DNA of 64,000 nucleotides, taken from assembly GCA_965233705.1 (NCBI GenBank), contig CBDDTF010000001.1:372001-436000 (forward strand), read 5' to 3'. Below, in pieces: positions 9,285 through 18,514 of the stretch. The position numbers and the translations under genes are program-made. Origin of the DNA: Algihabitans sp965233705. GTDB lineage: Bacteria; Pseudomonadota; Alphaproteobacteria; Kiloniellales; DSM-21159. The notes below the pieces were generated by a model that was given only the letters and a program-made list of their open reading frames with translations, was not told the DNA's origin and ran no database searches. Each line of letters starts with the position of its first letter. Within the stretch, counting starts at the first letter, position 1.

Positions 9285-10268
9285 TCAGTGGCCGCCGCCG
9301 CCGCGCTCGGCGCGCAGCCGCGGGTCGACGACATAGTAGAGCAGGTCGACGATCAGGTTGATCAGCACGAAGAACAGAGCGATCAGCACCAGATAGCTGC
9401 TCATCACCGGAATGTCGGCGAACTGGATCGCCTGGATGATCAGCAGCCCCATGCCCGGCCAGGCGAACACCGTCTCGGTGATGATCGAGAAGGCCAGCAG
9501 CGAGCCGATCTGCAGGCCGATGATGGTGATCACCGGCACCAGAGTGTTCTTCAGCGCGTGCCCGAAGTGGATCGCCCGGTTGCTCAGCCCGCGCGCCCGG
9601 GCGAACTTGATGTAGTCGGTACGCAGCACCTCCAGCATCTCGGCCCGCACCAGGCGCATGATCAGGGTGAGCTGGAACAGCGCCAGGGTGATGCCGGGCA
9701 GGATCAGCGCGCGCCAGCCCTGCAGCGTGAGGAAGGAGGTCTCCCACCAGCCCAGGTCGACGGTACCCGAGCGTCCGAAGGTGGGCAGCCAGGCCAGCCA
9801 GACGCCGAAGATCAGGATCAGCAGGATGCCGATCAGGAAGGTCGGCAGCGAGATCCCGATCAGCGAGATCGTCAGGAACAGCTTGGACAGCGGCGAGTGG
9901 CGATTGAGGCCGGTGTAGACCCCCATGGGTACGCCGACGGCCAAGGCGATGACCGCGGAGACCAGCACCAGCTCGATGGTCGCCGGCAGCCGCTGGGCGA
10001 TGATGTCCTCGACCGGAATGCCCAGGCGGTAGGACAGCCCGAACTGGAACTGCGCGGCGTTGCTGACGAAATTGAAGAACTGGATCGGGATCGGGTCGTT
10101 CAGGCCGAGCCGCTCGCGCAGCGCCTCGCGCTGCGCCTCGGTGGCATCCTGGCCGACCATGTTGTTGATCGGGTCGCCGACGAACTGGAACAGCGCGAAC
10201 GACACGAAAGCGACGACCAGCATCACCAGGACAGCCTGGAAGAGACGCTGGATGATAAAGGCGAACAT
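9285..10268 (-). CDS. Peptide-type ABC transporter permease (OppB/DppB type)
   Basis: 327 residues. The N-terminus IIQRLFQAVLVMLVVAFVSF is the usual first helix of OppB-type permeases; it is followed by a periplasmic stretch with ALRERLGLNDPIPIQFF and five more helices. It forms the membrane channel with the OppC-type protein. It lies 150 bp downstream of the first binding-protein gene, from which it is separated by a GC-rich hairpin (10366-10400). Confidence 0.93.
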   Translation of the reverse strand: MFAFIIQRLFQAVLVMLVVAFVSFALFQFVGDPINNMVGQDATEAQREALRERLGLNDPIPIQFFNFVSNAAQFQFGLSYRLGIPVEDIIAQRLPATIELVLVSAVIALAVGVPMGVYTGLNRHSPLSKLFLTISLIGISLPTFLIGILLILIFGVWLAWLPTFGRSGTVDLGWWETSFLTLQGWRALILPGITLALFQLTLIMRLVRAEMLEVLRTDYIKFARARGLSNRAIHFGHALKNTLVPVITIIGLQIGSLLAFSIITETVFAWPGMGLLIIQAIQFADIPVMSSYLVLIALFFVLINLIVDLLYYVVDPRLRAERGGGGH

Positions 10269-10365
10269 CTGCCTCGGTACTCCCTGCCCCTGTCCCCCCT
10301 CACCCGTCCGGGCGGTCGCAGCGCCGCCCTTTGCACCGACAGGTGTTAGGGATCGAAAACGGCGA

Positions 10366-10400
10366 CGGCGGCCCGAGGTCGTCTCCGCCCCGGGCCGCCG
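10366..10400 (-). terminator. GC hairpin between binding-protein and permease genes
   Basis: Perfect 10-bp arms, 10366-10375 (CGGCGGCCCG) and 10391-10400, with a 15-nt loop. It starts 19 bp after the stop of the first binding-protein gene, read on the minus strand. Only a short GTTTTC follows, so partial termination or protection of the upstream message is more likely than full termination. This would raise binding protein over permease, as is usual in ABC importer operons. Confidence 0.6.
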
Positions 10401-10418
10401 CCCCGCGAAGGTCCGCCG

Positions 10419-12026
10419 TTACTTCACCACGACGTAGCGCAGGTCGATGTCGTTGAACGGACGCTGGATGATCTCCTCGACCGTGTCCGTCCGCACGCCC
10501 CAGGCCAGCGCCTGCTGATGCAGCGGGATGTGACCGTAGTCCTCCTTGTGGATGCGGAAGGCCTCGGTGATCAGCGCCTGGCGCTTCTCCGGGTCCATCT
10601 CGGTCTTGATCTGCTGCGTCAGCTCCATGACCTCGGGATTGTCATAGCGCCCGCTGTTCCAGTCGCCATGCCCCGGCTCGCCGGTGGTCATGAGCTGCAT
10701 CAGCGGGTTCAGCGAGTCGTAGGAGCCCGGGGTCCAGCCCAGCATGAAGAAGCTGGTGTTGTTGCCCTCGGCACGGCCGATCTTGTTGAAGTGCAGCGAC
10801 TTGGTCTGCGCGTTGAGGTTCACGTCGATGCCGATCCGCTCGAGCATCGGGATCACCGCGTTGCAGATCGCCTCGTCGTTGACGTAGCGGTCGTTCGGGC
10901 AGTCCAGCGTGACCGGGAAGCCGTCGGCGTAGCCGGCCTCGGCCAGCAGCTCCTTCGAGCGCTCGGGGTTGTACTCGTAGGGCTCGTTGAGCTCCTCGAC
11001 GAAGCCGTTGATGCCCGGCGCCACCATCAGGCCGGTCGGCGTCGAGGCGCCGCGCATGACGACGCGCTTGATCGCCTGCAGGTCGATGGCGTGCGCGAAG
11101 GCCGCGCGCACCCGCCGGTCCTTGAAGGGGTTCTCGCCCGAGCCCGGCATGTCGAGCAGCTCGTCGCGCCAGTGGTCGAAGCCGAGGAAGATCGTACGCA
11201 GCTCCGGGCCTTCCAGAACGTCGACGCCGGCCTCGTTCTTCAGGCGCGGCACGTCCTGCAAGGGCACCGGGTACATCACGTCGATCTCGCCCGACAGCAG
11301 CGCGGCGACGCGGGTGGCGTCGTTCGGGATCGGCGTGAAGACCGCCCGGTCGATGTTGCTCATCAGGCCGTCGGCGTTCCAGTAGTCCTCGAAGGGCTCC
11401 AGCACCAGACGGTTGTCCTGCACCCACTCGACCACCTTGTAGGGGCCGGTGCCGTTGGCGTTCACGTTGGGGAAGTTGGTCTGGCCGGCGCCGCGCACCA
11501 CCTCGAAGGCGTCGTTCGCCTCCAGCCACTCCTTATCCATGATGTAGAAGTTGGGCATGTTGAGGAGCAGGATCGGGTCCGGCCCCTTGGTGATGATCTC
11601 GACCGTGTAGTCGTCGATCTTCTTGATCTCCTCGATCGTCGCCAGGGCGAACGACATGTCGGAGGTTTCCTGGGTCTGACGCTCGAAGGAGTAGACCACG
11701 TCGTCGGCGGTGAAGGGGTTGCCGTTGTGGAAGGTGACGCCCTCGCGCAGGTCGAAGCGCCAGGTCACCTCGTCGACGTTCTCCCAGCTCACCGCCAGGT
11801 CGGGCTCCAGCGACAGGTCCGGCTTGCGGTGAATCAGCCGCCCGTAGAGGTTGCCCTTCATGGTGTTGGTCGGACCCTCGTTGTTCGAGTGCGGGTCCAG
11901 ACCCAAGACGTCGCCGGTGGTGGCGTAGCGGAACACCTTCTCCTGCGCCTGCGCCTCTTGCGCCGGCGAGAAGGACAAGGCCGCGACGGCCGCCACAGCC
12001 GCGACCAGTCCGAGACGGTATCGCAT
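10419..12026 (-). CDS. ABC transporter substrate-binding protein, peptide type (SBP_bac_5), first copy
   Basis: 535 residues from the ATG at 12024-12026, chosen because AGGGAG sits just upstream and a typical signal peptide follows (hydrophobic residues 4-20, cleavage near AQAQ). A 22-codon longer frame lacks both. The mature start FRYATTGDVLGLDPHSNN and the later FHNGNPFTADDVVYSFER are family hallmarks. First gene of the minus-strand importer run, and the likely main receptor of the OppBCDF-type complex. The ligand is unknown. Confidence 0.92.
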   Translation of the reverse strand: MRYRLGLVAAVAAVAALSFSPAQEAQAQEKVFRYATTGDVLGLDPHSNNEGPTNTMKGNLYGRLIHRKPDLSLEPDLAVSWENVDEVTWRFDLREGVTFHNGNPFTADDVVYSFERQTQETSDMSFALATIEEIKKIDDYTVEIITKGPDPILLLNMPNFYIMDKEWLEANDAFEVVRGAGQTNFPNVNANGTGPYKVVEWVQDNRLVLEPFEDYWNADGLMSNIDRAVFTPIPNDATRVAALLSGEIDVMYPVPLQDVPRLKNEAGVDVLEGPELRTIFLGFDHWRDELLDMPGSGENPFKDRRVRAAFAHAIDLQAIKRVVMRGASTPTGLMVAPGINGFVEELNEPYEYNPERSKELLAEAGYADGFPVTLDCPNDRYVNDEAICNAVIPMLERIGIDVNLNAQTKSLHFNKIGRAEGNNTSFFMLGWTPGSYDSLNPLMQLMTTGEPGHGDWNSGRYDNPEVMELTQQIKTEMDPEKRQALITEAFRIHKEDYGHIPLHQQALAWGVRTDTVEEIIQRPFNDIDLRYVVVK

Positions 12027-12281
12027 AGCTGTCTCCCTGTAGCTCGATCCCTGCGCGATCCCTTGGCCTTGCCGGCCATGGATCGCTTTCATGCCCCCTC
12101 CTCCGTTCCGCCTGGGCAGCGGAGCCAGAGCCCCCGACCGGCGCGGCGAGGGCCGCCCCGACGGGCGAAACGGTGAGGGTTTCCCGTTTCCGTGCGGGGT
12201 AACCTATGCCTGCTTGGGCCGGCGGAACAAGCGGAAATGATCACGCTGCAATCCGCCATAAAGCCCCATGTTGCAGCGCAT

Positions 12282-13523
12282 CTAGAGCGCGTTCTTGACG
12301 ATCTCGCCGGCCTTGACGATGAGCGGGATACGGGCGCCCTGGTCCTGCAAAAGGTCGAGATTCTCGAGCGGATTGCCGTCGACGAGCAGCAGGTCGGCGT
12401 GGGCGCCGGCGGCAATGCAGCCGAGCTTGCCGCCGCGCCCCATCAACTCCGCATTTCCGCTGGTCGCCTGGCGCAGCAGCTCCAGCGGGCTCAGCACCTC
12501 GGCGCGAATCGAGAACTCGCGCGACTGGTGGCGATGCATCTCGCCCAGCAGGTCGGTGCCGAAGCCCATCTTGACGCCCGCGGTCTTCAGGGTCTCCAGC
12601 GCCCGCAGCCCGGCGCTGCGCACCTCGGCCACCTTGCCGACGCTGACCGGCGGCAGGCCCAACGCCGCGCCCTCCTCCGCCAGGGCGTCGTAGGTCACGA
12701 GGGTCGGCACCACCCAGGCCCCGCGCGCGGCGCAGAGCGCCGCCGTCTCGGCGTCGATCAGATTGCCGTGCTCGATCGACTTCACCCCCAGCTCGACGCA
12801 GCGCCCGATCGCCTCGGGCGTGTAGGCATGGGCCATGACGTAGGTCTTCCAGCTCTTGGCCTCCCAGACGGCGGCGGCAATCTCCTCGTCGGAATACTGC
12901 AGGTTCCAGATCGGGTCGGCCGGGCTGGCCACGCCGCCGGAAGCCATGATCTTGATCTGGCTGGCCCCCTTACGCAGCTCCTCCCGGGCCGCCCGGCGCA
13001 CCTCGGCCACGCCGTCGGCGATCACGCCCATGACGTTGCTGTGCTGGCCGCACAGGCAGAAGGCGGGATGCCCCGCCGCGCGCTCGCGGAAGTCGGCGTG
13101 CCCGCCGGTCTGGGTCAGCGCCCGGCCGGCGTAGTAGAGGCGCGGCCCCGTGATCAACCCCGACTCCACCGCCAGCGCCAGGCCGAAGTCGGCGCCGCCG
13201 GCGTCGCGCACCGAGGTGAAACCGCGCAGCAGCGCCGCCTCCAGAAAGCGCCGCGCGTACTGGGCGACGTGGTAGGCGCTCATCGTCTCCAGCCGGGCGA
13301 TGTTCGGGTCGGCGGCGACCGCGTGGAAGTGGGCGTCGATCAGGCCGGGCATCAGCACCCGCCCCGCCGCGTCGATCCGCCGGACCTCGGCGTCGCCGGT
13401 CGCGACCGCACCGGTCGCCACCTCCTTGATCGCGCCGTCTTCGACCAGGACGCTGGTTCCGTCTTGCAGGTCCGGCCCGTGGCCGTCGAACAGCAGGGCG
13501 TTTTCGATCAGCAGCAGCGACAT
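12282..13523 (-). CDS. Metal-dependent amidohydrolase family protein
   Basis: 413 residues. The metal-binding HxH is in DAHFH (His65 and His67), and further ligands are visible in IKIMASGG (candidate carboxylated Lys), MAHAY, IEHG and GTDLLGE. This is the layout of the prolidase-like or imidazolonepropionase-like subgroup of amidohydrolases. There is no signal peptide, so it should be cytoplasmic. It lies downstream of the LysE-type gene and upstream of the peptide-type importer, all on the minus strand, so hydrolysis of an imported dipeptide or N-acyl amino acid is a reasonable inference. The exact substrate is not known. Confidence 0.88.
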   Translation of the reverse strand: MSLLLIENALLFDGHGPDLQDGTSVLVEDGAIKEVATGAVATGDAEVRRIDAAGRVLMPGLIDAHFHAVAADPNIARLETMSAYHVAQYARRFLEAALLRGFTSVRDAGGADFGLALAVESGLITGPRLYYAGRALTQTGGHADFRERAAGHPAFCLCGQHSNVMGVIADGVAEVRRAAREELRKGASQIKIMASGGVASPADPIWNLQYSDEEIAAAVWEAKSWKTYVMAHAYTPEAIGRCVELGVKSIEHGNLIDAETAALCAARGAWVVPTLVTYDALAEEGAALGLPPVSVGKVAEVRSAGLRALETLKTAGVKMGFGTDLLGEMHRHQSREFSIRAEVLSPLELLRQATSGNAELMGRGGKLGCIAAGAHADLLLVDGNPLENLDLLQDQGARIPLIVKAGEIVKNAL

Positions 13524-13579
13524 GGCGGGGACCTTTCTACGCGAGGAGGCGGAACGGTGCGCGGGGCCTGTCCGGCCGG

Positions 13580-14254
13580 TCAGAACACCTGGAAGATGGC
13601 GAGCACGCCGACGCCGGCGACGATCACGCCGAGCACGCGGTTGACCTGCACGATGAAGGTGTTGGAGACGTTGCGCCGGACCGCGCCGGTGGCGCCGATC
13701 AGGGTCAGCCACCACAGGGTCGAGCCGCCCGCCACGCCCAGCACCAGCGTGCTGCCGACGCCCAGGGTCTCGGCCTCGCCGGTCGGGCCGAGCACGCCGA
13801 GACCGGCGAAGGCACCCATGAAGCCGACGAAGGTGGCGGGGTTGATGATGGTCAGGCCGAAGCCGGTGAAGACCATGCCGGCGCGGTCCAGCAGGCCGGC
13901 CAGCGACCAGGGCGAATGCGGTTCCTCCTCGTCCTCGCCCTCGGTCTGACGGCGCAGCAGCTTGGGCGCATGCACGATCATGTAGATGCCGTAGCCGAGC
14001 AGGAAGATGCCGCCGACCAGACTGAGCTCGCCGTGGTGCTCCTCCAGCCACTGGATGACCAGCGACAGGCCGAGGGCCGCGATCGCGGCGAAGACGCCGT
14101 CGGCGATCGCCGAGCCGAGGCCGCAGAGCAGCGCCTCGAAGCGGTGGCCGTGCAGGGAGCGGCGGATGCAGATGGCACCGACCGCGCCGACCGGCGCGGC
14201 GACGACGTAGCCGATGGCGATGGCCTGCAGCAGAAGGAAAAAGTTAGAAATCAT
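13580..14254 (-). CDS. LysE family translocator
   Basis: 224 residues with about six hydrophobic segments. The N-terminus AIAIGYVVAAPVGAVGAICI carries the small-residue helix typical of LysE/RhtB exporters, and the middle loop is acidic (GEDEEEPHS). LysE-type proteins export amino acids or their analogues, so together with the amidohydrolase 56 bp downstream it could relieve amino-acid overload during peptide uptake. That link is inferred from position only. It is divergent from the aminotransferase gene, with 148 bp between them. Confidence 0.88.
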   Translation of the reverse strand: MISNFFLLLQAIAIGYVVAAPVGAVGAICIRRSLHGHRFEALLCGLGSAIADGVFAAIAALGLSLVIQWLEEHHGELSLVGGIFLLGYGIYMIVHAPKLLRRQTEGEDEEEPHSPWSLAGLLDRAGMVFTGFGLTIINPATFVGFMGAFAGLGVLGPTGEAETLGVGSTLVLGVAGGSTLWWLTLIGATGAVRRNVSNTFIVQVNRVLGVIVAGVGVLAIFQVF

Positions 14255-14402
14255 CGTGTCTGGGCGTTGACCCGCGTCCGGCGACCTGTCCTACCGCCGC
14301 AAAGCGGCCCATCCAAGCACTTTCCCGCCCTTGCTGCCGCGACAAGTCCAGAGATAGGCTAACGCCACCCATTCACCAGTCCGCCAAGGAGCCGCGTTCG
14401 CC

Positions 14403-15791
14403 ATGGTCGACCGCCCAAACTCGCCCGCCTTCCGTGACGTGGCCGTGAATTTCCACCCCTACACCAACGCCCGTAAACACGAAGAAAAGGGCGCCATGGT
14501 GATCCGCGAGGGCAAGGGGATCCACGTCTACGACGACGCAGGCAAGGAGTATATCGAGGGCCTGGCCGGGCTCTGGTCCGTGGCGGTCGGCTTCGGCGAG
14601 CCGCGCCTGGTCGAGGCGGCGCGCGCCCAGATGGAGAAGCTGCCCTACTACCACTCCTTCGCGCACAAGAGCCACGAGCCCTCGATCGAACTGTCCGAGC
14701 GGCTGCTGGCCGCGGCGCCGGGGCGGATGTCCAAGGTCTTCTACACCAGCTCTGGGTCGGAGGCGAACGACACGGCCGTCAAGCTGATCTGGTACTACAA
14801 CAACGCCCGCGGCCGGCCGGAGAAGAAGAAGATCATCGCCCGCCTGAAGGGCTACCATGGCATCACCATCGCCTCCGGCAGCCTGACCGGCCTGCCCTAC
14901 AACCACAAAGACTTCGACCTGCCGATCAAGAACGTCCTGCACACCGCCTGCCCGCACCACTGGCGCTATGCCTGGGAGGGCGAGAGCGAGGAGGAGTTCG
15001 CCTCGCGCCTGGCCGGCGAGCTGGAGCAGATGATCCTCAGCGAGGGGCCCGAGACCGTGGCCGCCTTCATCGGCGAGCCCGTCATGGGCGCCGGCGGCGT
15101 GATCACCCCGCCGCGGACCTACTGGGAGAAGATTCAGACGGTCTGCCGCAAGTACGACGTGCTGGTGGTTGCCGACGAGGTGATCAACGGCTTCGGGCGG
15201 ACCGGCCAGATGTGGGGCTGCGACACCTACAACATCCAGCCGGACATGGTGGTCTGCTCCAAGCAGCTCACCTCCAGCTACATGCCGCTCGCCGCGGTGC
15301 TCTTCTCCGACGAGATCTACCAGGCGCTGGCCGACAACACCGCCAAGATCGGCACCTTCGGCCACGGCTTCACGGCCAGCGGCCATCCGGTGGCGACCGC
15401 GGTGGCGCTGGAGAACCTGAAGATCATCGAGGAACGCGACCTGGTCGGCAACGCCGCCCGGCTGGGCCCGAAGCTGCAGGAGGGCCTGCGCCGCTTCGCC
15501 GACCATCCGCTGGTCGGCGAGGTGCGCGGCGTCGGCATGATCGGCTGCGTCGAGCTGGTCGCCGACAAGGCGCGCAAGCAGCCCTTCGACCCGGCCGGCG
15601 CGGTCGGCACCTACTGCTTCGAGCGCTGCCAGGAGCACGGCCTGATCATCCGCAACCTGGGCGACCAGATGGCCTTCTGCCCGCCGCTGATCATGGACGA
15701 GGCCGGCCTCGACCAGATGCTCGAGCGTTTCGGCAGGGCGCTGGACGAGACCACCCAATGGGTCGGCAGCCAGCACCTGGCCGCCGAGTAG
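14403..15791 (+). CDS. Class III (omega-type) pyridoxal-phosphate aminotransferase
   Basis: 462 residues. The PLP lysine is Lys287 in CSKQLTSSYMPL. The cofactor-binding SSGSEANDTAVKL and VADEVINGFGRTG motifs are typical of class III enzymes, and the closest style is omega-amino acid/diamine:pyruvate aminotransferases. It is cytoplasmic. The LysR regulator follows 415 bp downstream on the same strand, facing the nitrilase-TRAP operon, which suggests an amine or beta-amino acid route. The true amino donor cannot be fixed from sequence. Confidence 0.92.
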   Translation: MVDRPNSPAFRDVAVNFHPYTNARKHEEKGAMVIREGKGIHVYDDAGKEYIEGLAGLWSVAVGFGEPRLVEAARAQMEKLPYYHSFAHKSHEPSIELSERLLAAAPGRMSKVFYTSSGSEANDTAVKLIWYYNNARGRPEKKKIIARLKGYHGITIASGSLTGLPYNHKDFDLPIKNVLHTACPHHWRYAWEGESEEEFASRLAGELEQMILSEGPETVAAFIGEPVMGAGGVITPPRTYWEKIQTVCRKYDVLVVADEVINGFGRTGQMWGCDTYNIQPDMVVCSKQLTSSYMPLAAVLFSDEIYQALADNTAKIGTFGHGFTASGHPVATAVALENLKIIEERDLVGNAARLGPKLQEGLRRFADHPLVGEVRGVGMIGCVELVADKARKQPFDPAGAVGTYCFERCQEHGLIIRNLGDQMAFCPPLIMDEAGLDQMLERFGRALDETTQWVGSQHLAAE

Positions 15792-15817
15792 CTGACCAAC
15801 CGGGCGCCGGCGGGGAC

Positions 15818-15835
15818 GGCGCGGCGGCCCGCGCC
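15818..15835 (+). terminator. Hairpin downstream of the aminotransferase gene
   Basis: Perfect 7-bp arms GGCGCGG (15818-15824) and CCGCGCC (15829-15835) with a 4-nt loop, 26 bp after the stop codon. There is no T-run, so termination would need help, for example from Rho. Confidence 0.45.
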
Positions 15836-16140
15836 GCCCGGCCGTGCGCCGGCCCCCGACGGCACGCCGCGACGCCGCAGGGCCGTCGCCCGCCCCGGCC
15901 CACCTTCGGGAAAGCCGGGTCCGGGCGGCGGCCCTGCGTGTTTGCGGCCCCCGGCGCCCGCCGCCCGTCCAGGCCCCGAGACCGGCCCGCCCGACAGCGC
16001 CCGGCCGCGGCCCGGCCCCGCCGCCTGCCGCTGGCGCCCGGCCCGCCCGGCGCCTACATAGGCCGTCTTGCGCCCCGAAGACGCGCGGCCGCGGCCGCGG
16101 CTCCGGCGCGCCTCGGGACGCGACGGCCGACACGGGGAAC

Positions 16141-16200
16141 ACGCGCAAGGGGAACACGCGCAAGGGGAACACGCGCAGGGGGAACACGCGCAGGGGGAAC
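16141..16200 (+). repeat. Tandem repeat of 15 bp, 4 copies, abutting the LysR start
   Basis: Units ACGCGCAAGGGGAAC (two copies) and ACGCGCAGGGGGAAC (two copies); a partial fifth copy (CACGGGGAAC) precedes them. The last copy supplies the purine-rich AGGGGGAAC six bases before the GTG start, so copy number changes would alter the ribosome-binding context. Confidence 0.92.
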
Positions 16201-16206
16201 GACGCG

Positions 16207-17280
16207 GTGGCTGGCGACGAACGGCTGTTCAAGATCAACTGGGACGACCTGAAGTTCTTCCTCACCCTGAAGCGCTACGGCCGGCTGACCGCCGCCGCCA
16301 AGGCGCTGAACACGACCCACGTAACCGTCGGCAACCGGGTCTCCGCCCTGGAGCGGGCGCTGGGCACCCGCCTGTTCATCCAGCACGCCAACGGCTACGA
16401 GCTGACCGGCGCCGGCGCCACGCTCTACGCCTATGCCGAGGAGTGCGAGCGCCAGCTCGTGCTCGCCCTCGACCGCAGCACCGACGCGCAGGCCCAGCGC
16501 ACCCACATCCGCATCGGCGTCACCGAGGGGCTGGCAAACGCCTACCTGGCCCAGCGTCTCGCCGCCTGGCTGCCGGACCAGCCAATCGACGTCGACCTGA
16601 TCGCCCTGCCGCGCCTGCTGCGCATCACCAAGCGCGAGGCCGACATCAGCATCACCGTGGGCGAGCCCGAGGGCGAGAACATCATCAAGAAGCGGCTGAC
16701 CGACTATGCCCTGGGGGTCTACGCCAGCCCCGCCTATCTGCGCCGCCACCCGCCGATCCGCCAGGTGGCGGACCTGCTGGGCCACCCCTGGATCGGCTAT
16801 GTCGAGGAGTTCCTGATCTCGGAACGGCTGAACTACCACCAGGAGCTCTCGCCGGAGCTCGCCTACGCCTTCCGCAGCACCTCCATGGGTTCGCAGAAGG
16901 ATGCCGCCATCGCCGGCGTCGGGCTGTCGATCCTGCCCTGCTACATGGTGCGGGCCGGCGACCCGCTGGTGCGCGTGCTGCCCGACTTCGGCTTCCGGCG
17001 CAGCTACTGGATCTCCTCGTCCAAGGACATGCACCGCTTCCCCTCGCTGAACCGGACCTGGCGCTTCATCGTCGCCGCCTGCCAGGAGGACAGCGCCCTC
17101 TTCGCCGGCACCGCCGGGACCGGCGGCGGTCTCGCGGACGCCCCCGGCGGCAGCCCGGCCTCAGCCGTAGATGAGGTCGGGCAGCAGCATGGAGATGCCG
17201 GGGATGTAGGTGATCGCCAGCAGCGCGAGCAGCATCAGCAGGATGAAGGGCAGGCAGGCGCGGAAGACCTCCTGCAGTGA
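16207..17280 (+). CDS. LysR family transcriptional regulator with extended C-terminal tail
   Basis: 357 residues from a GTG with AGGGGG upstream. The winged helix-turn-helix spans about residues 14-70 (AAAKALNTTHVTVGNRVSAL) and the effector-binding domain runs to about residue 300. The last ~55 residues are Gln/Glu/Gly-rich and lie opposite the 3' end of dctM, so they look like read-through from a lost stop rather than a domain. The protein faces the nitrilase-dctPQM operon and may control it or the aminotransferase gene. Family members are usually about 300 residues. Confidence 0.88.
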   Translation: MAGDERLFKINWDDLKFFLTLKRYGRLTAAAKALNTTHVTVGNRVSALERALGTRLFIQHANGYELTGAGATLYAYAEECERQLVLALDRSTDAQAQRTHIRIGVTEGLANAYLAQRLAAWLPDQPIDVDLIALPRLLRITKREADISITVGEPEGENIIKKRLTDYALGVYASPAYLRRHPPIRQVADLLGHPWIGYVEEFLISERLNYHQELSPELAYAFRSTSMGSQKDAAIAGVGLSILPCYMVRAGDPLVRVLPDFGFRRSYWISSSKDMHRFPSLNRTWRFIVAACQEDSALFAGTAGTGGGLADAPGGSPASAVDEVGQQHGDAGDVGDRQQREQHQQDEGQAGAEDLLQ

Positions 17281-18438
17281 CATCTTCGAGATCGCCATGG
17301 CGACGAAGAGGTTGAGCCCGACCGGCGGCGTCAGCATGCCGACCGAGAAGTTGATCAGGGTGATCACGCCGAAGTGCACCGGCCCGATGCCGACCTGCTC
17401 GGCAATCGGCTGTAGCAGCGGCGAGAGCACGATGATCGCCGAGGCGCTGTCGAGGAAGAAGCCGGTCAGCAGCATGACCAGGTTGAACAGCCCGGCCACG
17501 GCCAGCGGCGAGTCGGTGGTCGAGAGCACCTGGCTGGAGAGCTGGGTCGGCGCGCCGGTGATCGCCAGCAGCCAGGAGAAGGCCGAGGCGCCGGCGGTGA
17601 TCAACAGCAGCGAGGCCGCCACCAGGCCGGAGATGCGCAGGATCTCGCGCAGCTCCTTGAGGCCGACCTGGCGGTAGATCACAGCGCCGACGAACAGGCC
17701 GTACATGCAGGCCACCGCCGCCGACTCGGTCGGCGTGAAGACGCCGCTGTAGATGCCGCCGAGCAGCAGCACCGGCAGCCCCAGGCCCCAGGCCGCCGAC
17801 TTGAAGGCTACCGCGACCTCGCGCCAGCTCGGCAGCGGCGTGCGCGGATAGTCGCGCTTGATGGCATAGACCACGCAGGCGCCGATCAGCAGCACCGCGA
17901 TCAGCACGGCCGGCAGCACACCGGCGGCGAAGAGCTGGCCCACCGAGGTGCCGGTGACCGAGCCGTAGATGATCAGCGCGATGCTGGGCGGCACGATCGG
18001 CCCCAGCGTGCCGGCCGTGGTGATCAGGCCGATGGTGAAGCGCTTGTCGTAGCCGGCCGCCACCAGCGCCGGGAACATGATGGTGCCGATGGCGATCACC
18101 GTGGCCGGGCTGGAGCCGGAGATCGAGCCGAAGAACAGGCAGGACAGCACCGTCGCCGAGGCCAGGCCGCCCGGGATCCAGCCCACCATCACCTTGGCCA
18201 GGTTGATCAGCCGCTCCGACAGCCCGCCGATGCGCATCAGCTCGGCCGCCAGGATGAAGAAGGGGATGGCCATCAGGGAAAAGTTGTTCATCCCCGAGAA
18301 CATCCGCATCGGCACGATGACCGGGTCCAGCGTGCCGAAGAACTGCAGCGCCACGATCACCGACAGCGCCAGCGCGGCGAAGATCGGCAGGCCGAAAATC
18401 AGCAGGAAGACGAAGCTGGCGACGAGACCGGGGATCAT
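17161..18438 (-). CDS. dctM: TRAP transporter large permease DctM
   Basis: 425 residues, about 12 membrane segments. It contains the DctM hallmarks FGSISGSSPATVIAIG and LGPIVPPSIALIIYG. It pairs with DctQ and DctP to import an organic acid or related solute on the sodium gradient. Its last 120 bp are overlapped by the convergent LysR gene. It begins 76 bp after dctQ. Confidence 0.95.
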   Translation of the reverse strand: MIPGLVASFVFLLIFGLPIFAALALSVIVALQFFGTLDPVIVPMRMFSGMNNFSLMAIPFFILAAELMRIGGLSERLINLAKVMVGWIPGGLASATVLSCLFFGSISGSSPATVIAIGTIMFPALVAAGYDKRFTIGLITTAGTLGPIVPPSIALIIYGSVTGTSVGQLFAAGVLPAVLIAVLLIGACVVYAIKRDYPRTPLPSWREVAVAFKSAAWGLGLPVLLLGGIYSGVFTPTESAAVACMYGLFVGAVIYRQVGLKELREILRISGLVAASLLLITAGASAFSWLLAITGAPTQLSSQVLSTTDSPLAVAGLFNLVMLLTGFFLDSASAIIVLSPLLQPIAEQVGIGPVHFGVITLINFSVGMLTPPVGLNLFVAMAISKMSLQEVFRACLPFILLMLLALLAITYIPGISMLLPDLIYG

Positions 18439-18514
18439 CGGTCGACCTCTTTGCAGCGAGGGAGAAGCGGGCGCGGCAGGCGGCGCGGGCCGAGGACCGG
18501 CCTACAGGGCCGGG

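Larger units (their letters stand above)
15792..16206. other. 415-bp intergenic region, very GC-rich, with hairpin and tandem repeat
   Basis: No gene is supported here. The LysR reading frame stays open far upstream, but that stretch codes for Pro/Arg/Ala-rich low-complexity sequence without homology-like features. A GC hairpin close to the aminotransferase stop and a 15-bp repeat just before LysR are listed separately. Confidence 0.7.

Noticed and set aside
15844..16206. Upstream extension of the LysR gene
   Set aside because: The extra ~120 codons are Pro/Arg/Ala-rich with no homology-like feature; the GTG at 16207 has an SD and fits the family's normal start.
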